The notes under the pieces: model-generated | The model's input: the letters and a program-made list of their open reading frames with translations, nothing else | Told to the model about the DNA's origin: nothing | Databases searched by the model: none | Origin: JBGAQP01 sp044220635 | Lineage (GTDB): Bacteria; Pseudomonadota; Gammaproteobacteria; Burkholderiales; Usitatibacteraceae | Reading direction: 5' to 3' | DNA: 64,000 nt | NCBI GenBank assembly: GCA_044220635.1 | Contig: JBGAQP010000020.1 | Coordinates: 10,650 to 74,649 of the forward strand | Program-made: the position numbers and the translations under genes | Shown: positions 22,142 through 29,356 of the stretch, in pieces | Position numbering within the stretch: the first letter of the stretch is position 1 | Layout of the letters: every line of letters begins with the position of its first letter

Positions 22142-24187
22142 ATGGCCCCTGCCGCCCCCCGGATCGCAGCCTTGGCCTTTCTCCTCGTCTCGATGCCTCA
22201 TGGCTGGGCGGGAGGCGTTCAGCAGATCGAACGCATCGAGGTGCTCGGGGAACGGGCGGGCGGCACCGGGGTGCTCGACGCCGCTTCCGAAGGCACGGTA
22301 ACCCGCGAGCAGCTCGAGACGCGACCCCTGCTGCGTCCCGGGGAGATCCTCGAGGTGGTTCCGGGCATGATCGTCACGCAGCACAGCGGCTCCGGGAAGG
22401 CGAACCAGTACTTCCTCCGCGGGTTCAACCTCGACCACGGAACCGATTTCCGCACGACGGTGTCGGGGATGCCGGTGAACCTGCCCACGCACGGCCACGG
22501 ACAGGGTTACACGGACATGAACTTCGTGATCCCCGAACTCGTCGCGACGATCCAGTACCGCAAGGGCACGTACTACGCCGAGGAAGGCGACTTCTCCGCG
22601 GCGGGAGCCGCTCGAATCGACTACGTGCGCTCGCTGAAGGAGTCAATCGCCCAGATCGCGCTGGGCGAGAACAACTTCCGGCGCCTGCTTGCGGCGGGAT
22701 CCGCGTCCGGACCGGGCGGCCTGTGGCTGGGCGCATTCGAGGGTCTCCAGGAAGATGGACCCTGGGACCTGCCCCAGGATCTGCGCAAACTGAACGCGGT
22801 GATGCGCTGGTCGTCGGGGCCTTCCGACGGCCTGAGCGTGACCGCGATGGCCTACCGCAACGAATGGAATTCCACGGACCAGGTGCCCCGACGCGCGATC
22901 GACGAGGGACTCATCGGGCGGTTCGGCTACATCGATCCCGCCTTGGGCGGGAAGACCCACCGCTACAGTCTTTCGGCGGACTGGCTGGGGGGAGACGCCG
23001 CCACCTCCACCCGCGTCTCGGCCTACGCGATCGACTACCGCCTCAACCTCTTCTCCAATTTCACGTATTTCCTCGACGACCCGGTGCAAGGCGACCAGTT
23101 CGAGCAGGCGGATCGGCGCAAGGTCTTCGGCGCCAGCCTCGAGCACGTCCGTACGGGCCGCTTCGGCGCGACGCACACCGAGCACGCAATCGGCCTCGAA
23201 TCCCGCCACGACCGGATCTCGGCGGTGGGCCTCTACCACACGGTCGAGCGCGCCCGGATCGGCACGACGCGCGAGGACTCGGTGAAGCAGGCGAGCCTCT
23301 CGGCCTGGTACCGGAACACGACGCAGTGGTCGGGCAGGTTTCGAACCGTCACGGGACTTCGGGCCGATGCCTACCGCTTCGACGTGTCCTCGGATCACCC
23401 GGAGAACGGCGGGACGGCCTCCGACCACATCGTGAACCCCAAGCTGTCGATGATCGTCGGGCCCTTCGGGGCCACGGAGTATTTCCTGAACCTCGGCGGC
23501 GGATTCCACAGCAACGATGCGCGCGGCTCGACCATCCGCGTCGATCCGTCGACCGGGGAGCCCGTGGACCGCGTGGACCCCCTCGTCCGCGCGAAGGGCG
23601 CCGAGGCGGGCTTCCACACGCACCTCGGCCCGGCACTGCAGACCTCGCTCGTCGCATGGGGCCTCGACATCGCTTCCGAGCTCCTGTTCGTCGGCGACGC
23701 GGGCACCACGGAGGCCAGCCGCCCGAGCCGCCGGACGGGCATCGAGTGGGCGACCTACTGGCGGCCCGCCCGTGGTGTCATCGTCGACGTGGACGTGGCG
23801 CTGTCCCGGGCGCGATTTCGCGACGACGATCCCGCGGGAGAGCGCATCCCCGGCGCGATCGAACGAACCGCGTCGGCGGGCGTTTCCTGGACGGACGGGC
23901 CCTGGTCCGGCGGCCTGCGGCTTCGCTATCTCGGTCCCCGGCCACTCATCGAGGACAACTCCGTCCGCTCGCCGAGCTCGACGCTCGTCAACCTCCAGGC
24001 GGGCTACCGCTTCAGCCCCCGCCTGAAGGCCTCGCTCGAGGTGCTGAACCTCTTCGACCGCAAGGTGAGCGACATCGACTACTTCTATGAATCGCGGCTC
24101 GCGGGCGAGAGCGGGCCCGTCGCGGACATCCACACGCATCCCGCGGAACCGCTCACGATCCGCGCGACCCTCGCGTACACCTTCTGA
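22142..24187 (+). CDS. TonB-dependent outer-membrane receptor, probably for nickel
   Basis: 681 residues. A signal peptide (AALAFLLVSMPHGWAG, cleavage near residue 24) is followed by a TonB-box-like IERIEVLGE, then the plug domain (EILEVVPGMIVTQHSGSG, NQYFLRGFNLDHGTDF) and a beta-barrel ending in the outer-membrane C-terminal Phe (RATLAYTF). The fold is certain; the substrate is inferred. The exact NikR box in its promoter, nikR upstream and a NiCoT permease downstream argue for uptake of a nickel complex across the outer membrane. The start at 22142 gives a complete signal peptide, though the Shine-Dalgarno is weak. Confidence 0.88.
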   Translation: MAPAAPRIAALAFLLVSMPHGWAGGVQQIERIEVLGERAGGTGVLDAASEGTVTREQLETRPLLRPGEILEVVPGMIVTQHSGSGKANQYFLRGFNLDHGTDFRTTVSGMPVNLPTHGHGQGYTDMNFVIPELVATIQYRKGTYYAEEGDFSAAGAARIDYVRSLKESIAQIALGENNFRRLLAAGSASGPGGLWLGAFEGLQEDGPWDLPQDLRKLNAVMRWSSGPSDGLSVTAMAYRNEWNSTDQVPRRAIDEGLIGRFGYIDPALGGKTHRYSLSADWLGGDAATSTRVSAYAIDYRLNLFSNFTYFLDDPVQGDQFEQADRRKVFGASLEHVRTGRFGATHTEHAIGLESRHDRISAVGLYHTVERARIGTTREDSVKQASLSAWYRNTTQWSGRFRTVTGLRADAYRFDVSSDHPENGGTASDHIVNPKLSMIVGPFGATEYFLNLGGGFHSNDARGSTIRVDPSTGEPVDRVDPLVRAKGAEAGFHTHLGPALQTSLVAWGLDIASELLFVGDAGTTEASRPSRRTGIEWATYWRPARGVIVDVDVALSRARFRDDDPAGERIPGAIERTASAGVSWTDGPWSGGLRLRYLGPRPLIEDNSVRSPSSTLVNLQAGYRFSPRLKASLEVLNLFDRKVSDIDYFYESRLAGESGPVADIHTHPAEPLTIRATLAYTF

Positions 24188-24222
24188 ACGTCCACGGCGC
24201 GGATGTTTGCGTCGCGCCGCGC

Positions 24223-24251
24223 TTGCCGGCGAGGGCTTTCGGGCGTAGGAT
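24223..24251 (+). promoter_or_regulatory. Predicted promoter of the NiCoT gene
   Basis: -35 TTGCCG (24223-24228), 17-bp spacer, -10 TAGGAT (24246-24251). As at the receptor gene, the -10 coincides with the left half of the NikR-type operator. Confidence 0.45.
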
Positions 24252-24272
24252 TTTTCAACAGGATCATCCTAC
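24245..24272 (+). promoter_or_regulatory. Variant NikR-type operator (GTAGGA-N16-TCCTAC)
   Basis: GTAGGA (24245-24250) and TCCTAC (24267-24272) are perfect reverse complements separated by 16 bp, the same geometry as the box at 22106-22133. The fourth base of the left half-site is G instead of T and the right half-site carries the matching change. It ends four bases before the permease ATG and overlaps the predicted -10. Confidence 0.75.
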
Positions 24273-24276
24273 TTCC

Positions 24277-25095
24277 ATGGGCGACGTCCTCCCCGCCGAT
24301 ACCGTCGCGCTCTTCGCCACCGTGTTCCTCCTCGGGGCCAAGCACGGGTTCGACGCCGACCACCTCGCCACGATCGACGGGCTTTCGCGCGTGAACGCGC
24401 GGGTGCGCCCCGCCCTTTCGCGGCTCTGCGGCGCCCTTTTCTCCCTCGGTCACGGGCTCGTCGTCGTCGCGATCGCGATCGCCGTCGGGTTGGTGTCGAG
24501 CGAGGTCTCCGCGCCCGACTGGCTCGAGTGGACCGGGGCCACCGTTTCGATCGCGTTCCTCGCGGGCCTCGGCCTCGTCAACCTTCGCGCCGCGCTCTTC
24601 ACCCCTGGCGACCAGGTGGTGAGCCCCCTGGGGCTCAAGGGCCGGTTCCTCGGGCGGCTCGCCACCGCTTCCCACCCCGTGGTCATCGCGGCGGTGGGCG
24701 CGCTCTTCGCGATCTCCTTCGACACCGTGAGCCAGGCCGCGCTCTTCGGCATGGCCGGCGGGCGGATGGGCGGCGTCGAGGACGCGGCCGCGCTCGGCCT
24801 CACCTTCATGCTCGGCATGCTTGCGACCGACGGCGCGAACGGCCTGTGGATCGCGCGCCTCATCCGCCAGGCGGACCGGCGCGCGCGCCTCGCTTCGCGC
24901 ACGATCACGCTCGCGGTCGCCACCATGAGCCTGCTCGTGGCGGCGTGGGCCGTGGCGCGCCTCGCGCTGCCCGCAGTGGGCGAATGGAGCGAGGGCAAGG
25001 AACTCGCCTTCGGCGCGCTCGTGATCGTGGTGATCTTCGCCGCCTACGCCATCTCGACGCGCCTCGTCGGCCCCGAGCCCGCGCGCGCGGGCTGA
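24277..25095 (+). CDS. NiCoT-family nickel/cobalt permease
   Basis: 272 residues from ATG 24277. The first membrane helices carry GAKHGFDADHLATIDG, which contains the HX4DH nickel-binding motif that defines the HoxN/NixA (NiCoT) family. The second family motif (usually LGFDTATE) reads ISFDTVSQAALFG, a divergent form, and the protein is shorter than the usual 330-350 residues. Six to seven hydrophobic segments are visible. It should move Ni2+ (or Co2+) across the inner membrane after the upstream TonB receptor. A NikR-type box lies directly before the start. Nickel over cobalt is inferred from that context. Confidence 0.87.
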   Translation: MGDVLPADTVALFATVFLLGAKHGFDADHLATIDGLSRVNARVRPALSRLCGALFSLGHGLVVVAIAIAVGLVSSEVSAPDWLEWTGATVSIAFLAGLGLVNLRAALFTPGDQVVSPLGLKGRFLGRLATASHPVVIAAVGALFAISFDTVSQAALFGMAGGRMGGVEDAAALGLTFMLGMLATDGANGLWIARLIRQADRRARLASRTITLAVATMSLLVAAWAVARLALPAVGEWSEGKELAFGALVIVVIFAAYAISTRLVGPEPARAG

Positions 25096-25185
25096 GCGCG
25101 TCGTCGCGGCGCCGCCGTCGACAACCCCTCCCGGGGCCGTGTCAGACTACTTGCGTCCCCCATTGCGAACGACCCGGCTCCCGCC

Positions 25186-26034
25186 ATGACTTCCCGCATC
25201 ATGCCGCTCGCCGACGCGATCCGCCGCCTCGTGAAGGACGGCCAGAGCGTCGCCCTCGAGGGCTTCGCCCACCTCGTCCCGTACGCCGCGGGGCACGAGA
25301 TCGTCCGCCAGAAGCGCCGCGGCCTCACGCTCGTGCGCATGACGCCGGACATCCTCTGCGACCAGCTGATCGGCATGGGCTGCGCGGCGAAGCTCGATTT
25401 CGCCTGGGCCGGCAATCCGGGCGTGGGCTCGCTGCACCGCTTCCGCGACGCGGTCGAGAACGGCTGGCCCCATCGCGTCGAGATCGAGGAGTACAGCCAC
25501 GCCGACATGGCGGGCCGCTACCAGGCCGGCGCCTCGGGCCTGCCCTTCTCCGTGCTGCGCGGCTACCTGGGCTCGGACCTGCCCCGGCACAACCCGAACA
25601 TCCGCACCGTCGTGTGCCCCTTCACGCACGAGAGCCTCGCGGCGACGCCCGCGATCAATCCCGACGTGACGATCGTCCACGCGCAGCGCGCCGACCGGAA
25701 GGGCAACGTGCTCGTCCAGGGCGTGATCGGCGTGCAGAAAGAGGCGGTCCTCGCCGCGCGCTCGGCCATCGCGACCGTCGAGGAGGTCGTCGACGATCTC
25801 CAGGCGCCGATGAATTCCTGCGTGCTGCCCCACTGGGTGCTCGATGCGGTCTGCGAGGTGCCGTTCGGCGCGCACCCGAGCTACGCCCACGGCTACTACG
25901 ACCGCGACAACGCCTTCTGCCGCGACTGGGACGCCATCTCCCGCGACCGGGAGAGGTTCCTCGAATGGATGAACGCCCACGTCGTCGGCACGCGGGACCA
26001 CGCGCAGTTCCTCACCTACGCGGGGATCCGGTGA
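25186..26034 (+). CDS. CoA-transferase subunit A (family I, glutaconate CoA-transferase-like)
   Basis: 282 residues. N-terminus: SVALEGFAHLVPYAAGHEIVRQ, corresponding to the GGF...P loop of family I CoA-transferase alpha subunits. Then come LTLVRMTPDILCDQLIG, FTHESLAATPAINPDVTIVH and ADRKGNVLVQG. It forms a heterodimer with the next gene product, whose GTG overlaps this stop (GTGA). It transfers CoA between an acyl-CoA and a free acid; the substrate is unknown. Glutaconate, 3-oxoacid and related dicarboxylate transferases share this architecture. Confidence 0.85.
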   Translation: MTSRIMPLADAIRRLVKDGQSVALEGFAHLVPYAAGHEIVRQKRRGLTLVRMTPDILCDQLIGMGCAAKLDFAWAGNPGVGSLHRFRDAVENGWPHRVEIEEYSHADMAGRYQAGASGLPFSVLRGYLGSDLPRHNPNIRTVVCPFTHESLAATPAINPDVTIVHAQRADRKGNVLVQGVIGVQKEAVLAARSAIATVEEVVDDLQAPMNSCVLPHWVLDAVCEVPFGAHPSYAHGYYDRDNAFCRDWDAISRDRERFLEWMNAHVVGTRDHAQFLTYAGIR

Positions 26035-26813
26035 AGCCGACTCCCGCGGAGGTCATGACGATCGCGGCCTCGCGGCGGCTGCAGAACGGCATGGTGTGCC
26101 TCGTGGGCATCGGCCTGCCCTCGGCCGCCGCGAACCTCGCGCGTCGCACCCACGCGCCGGAAGTCGTCCTCATCTACGAATCGGGCACCATCGGCGCGAA
26201 GCCCGACGTGCTGCCGCTTTCCATCGGCGACGGCGAGCTCGCCGACTACGCCGACACCGTGGTCTCGGTCCCGGAGCTCTTCCGCTACTGGCTGCAGGGC
26301 GGGCGCGTGGACGTGGGCTTCCTCGGCGCGGCGCAGATCGACCGCTTCGGAAACCTCAACTCGACGGTCATCGGCGATTACGAGGCGCCGAAAGTGCGGC
26401 TGCCCGGGGCGGGAGGCGCGCCCGAGATCGCCTCGAACGCGAAGGAAACCTGGATCGTCATCGAGCACTCGCCGCGCAGCTTCGTGGAGAAGCTCGACTT
26501 CCTCACCACGGTGGGGCACCTCGCTGGCGGCGACAGCCGCGCGCGCTCCGGGGCCCGCGGCCGCGGGCCCACGGCCGTGTTCACGGACCTCGGCATCCTC
26601 ACGCCCGATCCGGAAACGGGCGAGCTCACCCTCACCGGCATCCATCCCGGTGTCGACGTGAAGTCGGTGCGCGCGGCCACGGGCTGGGACCTCAGGACCG
26701 CCGAGCGCATCGAGGTCACGCCCGAGCCGACCACGCTTGAGCTCGCGACGCTGCGCGACCTCCACGACCGCACCGCACACGCTCACGGCACCTCACTCGC
26801 GGATCGAAAGTGA
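26031..26813 (+). CDS. CoA-transferase subunit B (family I)
   Basis: 260 residues from GTG 26031. The segment EVVLIYESGTIGAKPD contains the Glu-Ser-Gly element that in family I beta subunits includes the catalytic glutamate, which forms the glutamyl-CoA thioester. GFLGAAQIDRFGNLNSTVIG is also conserved. The intact Glu argues for a true CoA-transferase rather than an IpdAB-type hydrolase lacking it. Translationally coupled to subunit A and followed at once by a hairpin terminator. Confidence 0.85.
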   Translation: MKPTPAEVMTIAASRRLQNGMVCLVGIGLPSAAANLARRTHAPEVVLIYESGTIGAKPDVLPLSIGDGELADYADTVVSVPELFRYWLQGGRVDVGFLGAAQIDRFGNLNSTVIGDYEAPKVRLPGAGGAPEIASNAKETWIVIEHSPRSFVEKLDFLTTVGHLAGGDSRARSGARGRGPTAVFTDLGILTPDPETGELTLTGIHPGVDVKSVRAATGWDLRTAERIEVTPEPTTLELATLRDLHDRTAHAHGTSLADRK

Positions 26814-26842
26814 AAAAAAGCCGCCCTGGGAGGCGGCTTTCT
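26813..26842. terminator. Bidirectional hairpin terminator after the CoA-transferase operon
   Basis: GCCGCC-CTGGGA-GGCGGC with AAAAAAA on the left and TTTCTC on the right. It starts at the CoA-transferase stop codon on the plus strand. On the minus strand it has the stronger T-tract (seven T) and lies just beyond the duplicated tRNA-Val 3' end. Confidence 0.75.
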
Positions 26843-26847
26843 CGCTC

Positions 26848-26874
26848 ATTGGTAGGCGCGATTGGACTCGAACC
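26848..26874 (-). repeat. Direct duplicate of the 3' end of tRNA-Val (27 bp)
   Basis: 27 bases, ATTGGTAGGCGCGATTGGACTC then GAACC, are identical to 26984-27010, which covers the T-arm, 3' acceptor strand, discriminator and CCA of the intact tRNA-Val 136 bp away. The sequence beyond it (26875-26950) cannot fold as a tRNA: no matching 5' acceptor strand, no paired T-stem, no anticodon arm. Each copy is followed on the minus strand by its own hairpin terminator. It resembles the att core left by tRNA-targeting integrative elements, or an unequal duplication. Confidence 0.8.
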
Positions 26875-26949
26875 CCGGGGTCCCCAACGCATTGGGGCGA
26901 TCCAACAACACTCGTGGGTCCGAGTCCTGTCCGAGCGCAGATCTCCAAT

Positions 26950-26978
26950 GGAAAGGCCGCCTCGAAGGCGGCCTTTCC
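26950..26978 (-). terminator. Terminator hairpin of tRNA-Val
   Basis: Perfect 12-bp arms GGAAAGGCCGCC / GGCGGCCTTTCC around TCGAA, eight bases beyond the tRNA CCA on the minus strand. The T-tract is short, but the stem is strong and well placed. Confidence 0.7.
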
Positions 26979-26985
26979 AGTCAAT

Positions 26986-27062
26986 TGGTAGGCGCGATTG
27001 GACTCGAACCAACGACCCCCACCATGTCAAGGTGGTGCTCTAACCAGCTGAGCTACGCGCCT
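26986..27062 (-). tRNA. tRNA-Val (anticodon GAC)
   Basis: 77 nt on the minus strand: acceptor AGGCGCG / CGCGCCT, TA at positions 8-9, D-arm GCTCAGCTGGTTAGAGC, anticodon stem CCACC / GGTGG with loop TTGACAT (anticodon GAC), T-arm with TTCGAGT, discriminator A and encoded CCA. Very similar to the E. coli valine GAC isoacceptor. Its last 27 bp are duplicated at 26848-26874. Confidence 0.95.
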
Positions 27063-27180
27063 GTCGTTTTCGAGCCGGGAATTATAGCCGATCCGCGGTG
27101 TCGGAGGAACCGGTGGCACTGTCCTTGCTTTGTCATGGCGGGGCCCCAATGTCCGTTTCCGTCACCCACGAGGAGACCGA

Positions 27181-27780
27181 ATGACGATCGCGACCCCGTT
27201 GCCCGTGCGCCTCTCGCCCGCCGATCGCGAGGCGCTCGCGGAGCACTTCCTCGCCCTCGGCCCGGAGGACCGCCGCCTGCGCTTCGGCGCGCTGCTCTCC
27301 GACGAGGCGATCCTCGACATGGAGCAACGCATCGATTTCGAGCGCGACCGTCTCTTCGCCGTCGCGGACGACGAGCTGCGCCTGCTCGGCGTCGTGCACG
27401 TCGCCTTCTACAAGGGCAAGGCGGAGCTCGGCCTCTCGGTGCTGCCCGCGGCCCGCGGCCAGGGCCTGGGCAACGCCCTCTTCTCGCGCGCGGTCATGCA
27501 CCTGCGCAACCGCATGGTGCGCGAGGTCTTCGTGCACTGCCTCACGGAGAACGGCGCGATGATGCACCTCGCGCGCAAGCACCGCATGCGCGTCGAGCAC
27601 GAAGGACCGGAGAGCGATGCCTGCCTCACGCTGCCGCTGCCGACCACCGACAGCGTCCTCGCGGAGTGGGTGCACGACCAGGGCGCGGCCTTCGCGCACG
27701 CGGTGCGCCGCAACACGCTCACCGCCCGCAACCTCCTCTCGCTGATGGCCCCCGGCGCCACCCTTGCCCGGCGCAACTAG
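27181..27780 (+). CDS. GNAT-family N-acetyltransferase
   Basis: 199 residues from ATG 27181, with a GGAG Shine-Dalgarno 7-10 bases upstream. The acetyl-CoA-binding motif A is LGLSVLPAARGQGLGNALFS (R/Q-x-x-G-x-G/A), preceded by a strand LLGVVHVAFYKGKAE. The N-terminal DREALAEHFLALGPEDRRLR segment is shared with acetyltransferases fused to or found with metabolic enzymes. The substrate is unknown. It converges on the VSD-CorA gene and the two stop codons share the CTAG at 27777-27780. Confidence 0.85.
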   Translation: MTIATPLPVRLSPADREALAEHFLALGPEDRRLRFGALLSDEAILDMEQRIDFERDRLFAVADDELRLLGVVHVAFYKGKAELGLSVLPAARGQGLGNALFSRAVMHLRNRMVREVFVHCLTENGAMMHLARKHRMRVEHEGPESDACLTLPLPTTDSVLAEWVHDQGAAFAHAVRRNTLTARNLLSLMAPGATLARRN

Positions 27781-29123
27781 CGCAGCCACCCCTTCGCGAG
27801 GAAGGTGTAGAGCACGCCGAGCATCAGCAGGAGCGTGACGAACGCCACCTGCCCCAGCGTCAGCGGCCAGGGGGCGTCCACGAGGTTCATCCCCAGCAAG
27901 CCGCCCGCGATCGCGGGGATGAGCGCGAGCGTGCTCATGATCGCCACGAGCCGCATGAAACGGTTGGTCCCGTGCGCGGCGACGTTGATGTGCAGGTCGA
28001 TGAGGGAGAGCACGGACTCGCGCGCGTTGTCGACCGTCTCGTAGAGATAGTCGGCGTCCTCGGCCAGGGCGCGCGCGGCCTCCCGGCCCTCCTCGCCCAT
28101 CCCCGGCAGGCTGCGCCGGCCTTCCGCCAGCGACTCGAGCATCCCCCGCAGGCGCCAGAGGTCGCCCTTCGCCATCGAGAGCGCGCGCTTCAGGCGGAAG
28201 GTCGCCTCGAAGAAGCTCTCGGGGCTCTCCGCCGCGGGCATCGCCTCGAGGAGCCGCGTCTCGCGCTCGAGCCGCCCCGCCAGGTCCTCGTTTCGCTCGA
28301 TCACGCGGCGAACGACGTCGAGGGCGCAGCGTGGCCCCCACGATTCCGATTCGAGTCCCGCGGGCGGCATCTGCAGGTCGAGGGGCTGCGAGACGAGGGT
28401 CAGGAGGTCCTTCTCGGCGACCAGCATCATCATCGGGTCGCGGCGCAGGATGTCGTCCTTCGCGGGAACCGAGAGCGTGAGGCCGGTCCATCGGGCGCCC
28501 GCCTCGAGGCGCGGGAAGCTCGTCTCGTGGAGCGCGGCTTCCACCATGACGTTGGGAATCCCGGCGGCGGAGGCGACCTCGCGCAGGCGATCGGGCGGGA
28601 GGTTCCCGGCGTGGACCCAATCGCTCGTCGGGGACGCGGCCCAGCGCAGCAGGTCCTCCCAGGCGCCCGCCTTCGGTTCGGGCGCATCCCGATGCAGGAT
28701 CGACACCCGGGGCGGCCCGGCGGGCGGCGGGCGCTCCGGGAGGACCTCCCCGCCCTGGATGCCCCGCTTCGCCCGCACGCCGAAGAGCAGAGCGCGGAAG
28801 AGCCTGAGGATCCGGAGCGCGGGCATGGAGCGCGCCGCGTCCGAGACCGACGGAAGCGCGGAGGCGATCGAGCCGAGGACGATCACGGCATCGAGGATTC
28901 TCCACGGGTCGAGAACGAAGCGCGCGCGATCGGGGGCGAGCGCGAAATGCACCCCGTACTCGAGGGCGAACGCCGCGACGATCGCCCACTCGGCGGCGTC
29001 GCAGGCGGCCTCGATCGCGGCAGGCAGGTCGAAGAGCAGCGGCGCGAGGCCCGCGCCGAGGGCCCCCAGGGCGAAGAAGCCCATGACGGCCTCGCTGAGC
29101 AGCGCTGCCAGGCGGCGAAGCAT
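27777..29123 (-). CDS. Fusion of a voltage-sensor-like domain and a CorA-type divalent cation transporter
   Basis: 448 residues from ATG 29123. Residues 1-120 look like S1-S4 of an ion channel: S1 about 12-32; S2 about 42-62 with FALEYGVHF (Phe52, Glu55); S3 about 73-90 with WRILDAVIVL (Asp78); S4 about 100-118, ALRILRLFRALLFGVR, with Arg104, 107, 110 and 117 and three-residue spacing over the first three. No S5-pore-S6 follows. Residues 135-448 instead form a CorA domain: alpha/beta funnel, long helix (VDNARESVLSLIDLHINVAA), TM1, then the GMN motif (LLGMNLVDAPWP, 411-413) and TM2. The order S1-S4 then CorA would make a Mg2+ or other divalent transporter with a membrane sensor. Whether it responds to voltage is unknown. 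Confidence 0.85.
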   Translation of the reverse strand: MLRRLAALLSEAVMGFFALGALGAGLAPLLFDLPAAIEAACDAAEWAIVAAFALEYGVHFALAPDRARFVLDPWRILDAVIVLGSIASALPSVSDAARSMPALRILRLFRALLFGVRAKRGIQGGEVLPERPPPAGPPRVSILHRDAPEPKAGAWEDLLRWAASPTSDWVHAGNLPPDRLREVASAAGIPNVMVEAALHETSFPRLEAGARWTGLTLSVPAKDDILRRDPMMMLVAEKDLLTLVSQPLDLQMPPAGLESESWGPRCALDVVRRVIERNEDLAGRLERETRLLEAMPAAESPESFFEATFRLKRALSMAKGDLWRLRGMLESLAEGRRSLPGMGEEGREAARALAEDADYLYETVDNARESVLSLIDLHINVAAHGTNRFMRLVAIMSTLALIPAIAGGLLGMNLVDAPWPLTLGQVAFVTLLLMLGVLYTFLAKGWLR

Positions 29124-29356
29124 GGGTTCATCCTAGGCGCCCGCCATCCCCGGTGGCAAGCCGGGCCGGCCGAAAGGCGGTCCGCGCCACCCGACGAGCG
29201 GCAGCGCACCCTATCCACGGCACGCCCCGAATGGCGTATGTTGATCGGCGTGCGCCGCCCCCCGGCTCCCGGGGAGCGGCGGATTCGCCCCACCGGGCCC
29301 TCCGGCACCGCGTGCCGGGGGCCCCGACGACAGAGCTTTGTTCAAGGAGCCCGATC

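Noticed and set aside
25186..26813. IpdA/IpdB steroid ring hydrolase
   Set aside because: The beta subunit keeps the Glu of the CoA-transferase active site (YESG), and no steroid-degradation genes are nearby.
26875..26950. Possible second tRNA gene beside tRNA-Val
   Set aside because: Only the 3' 27 bases match. There is no 5' acceptor strand, T-stem pairing fails and the only hairpin is a six-bp stem with a four-base loop, not an anticodon arm.
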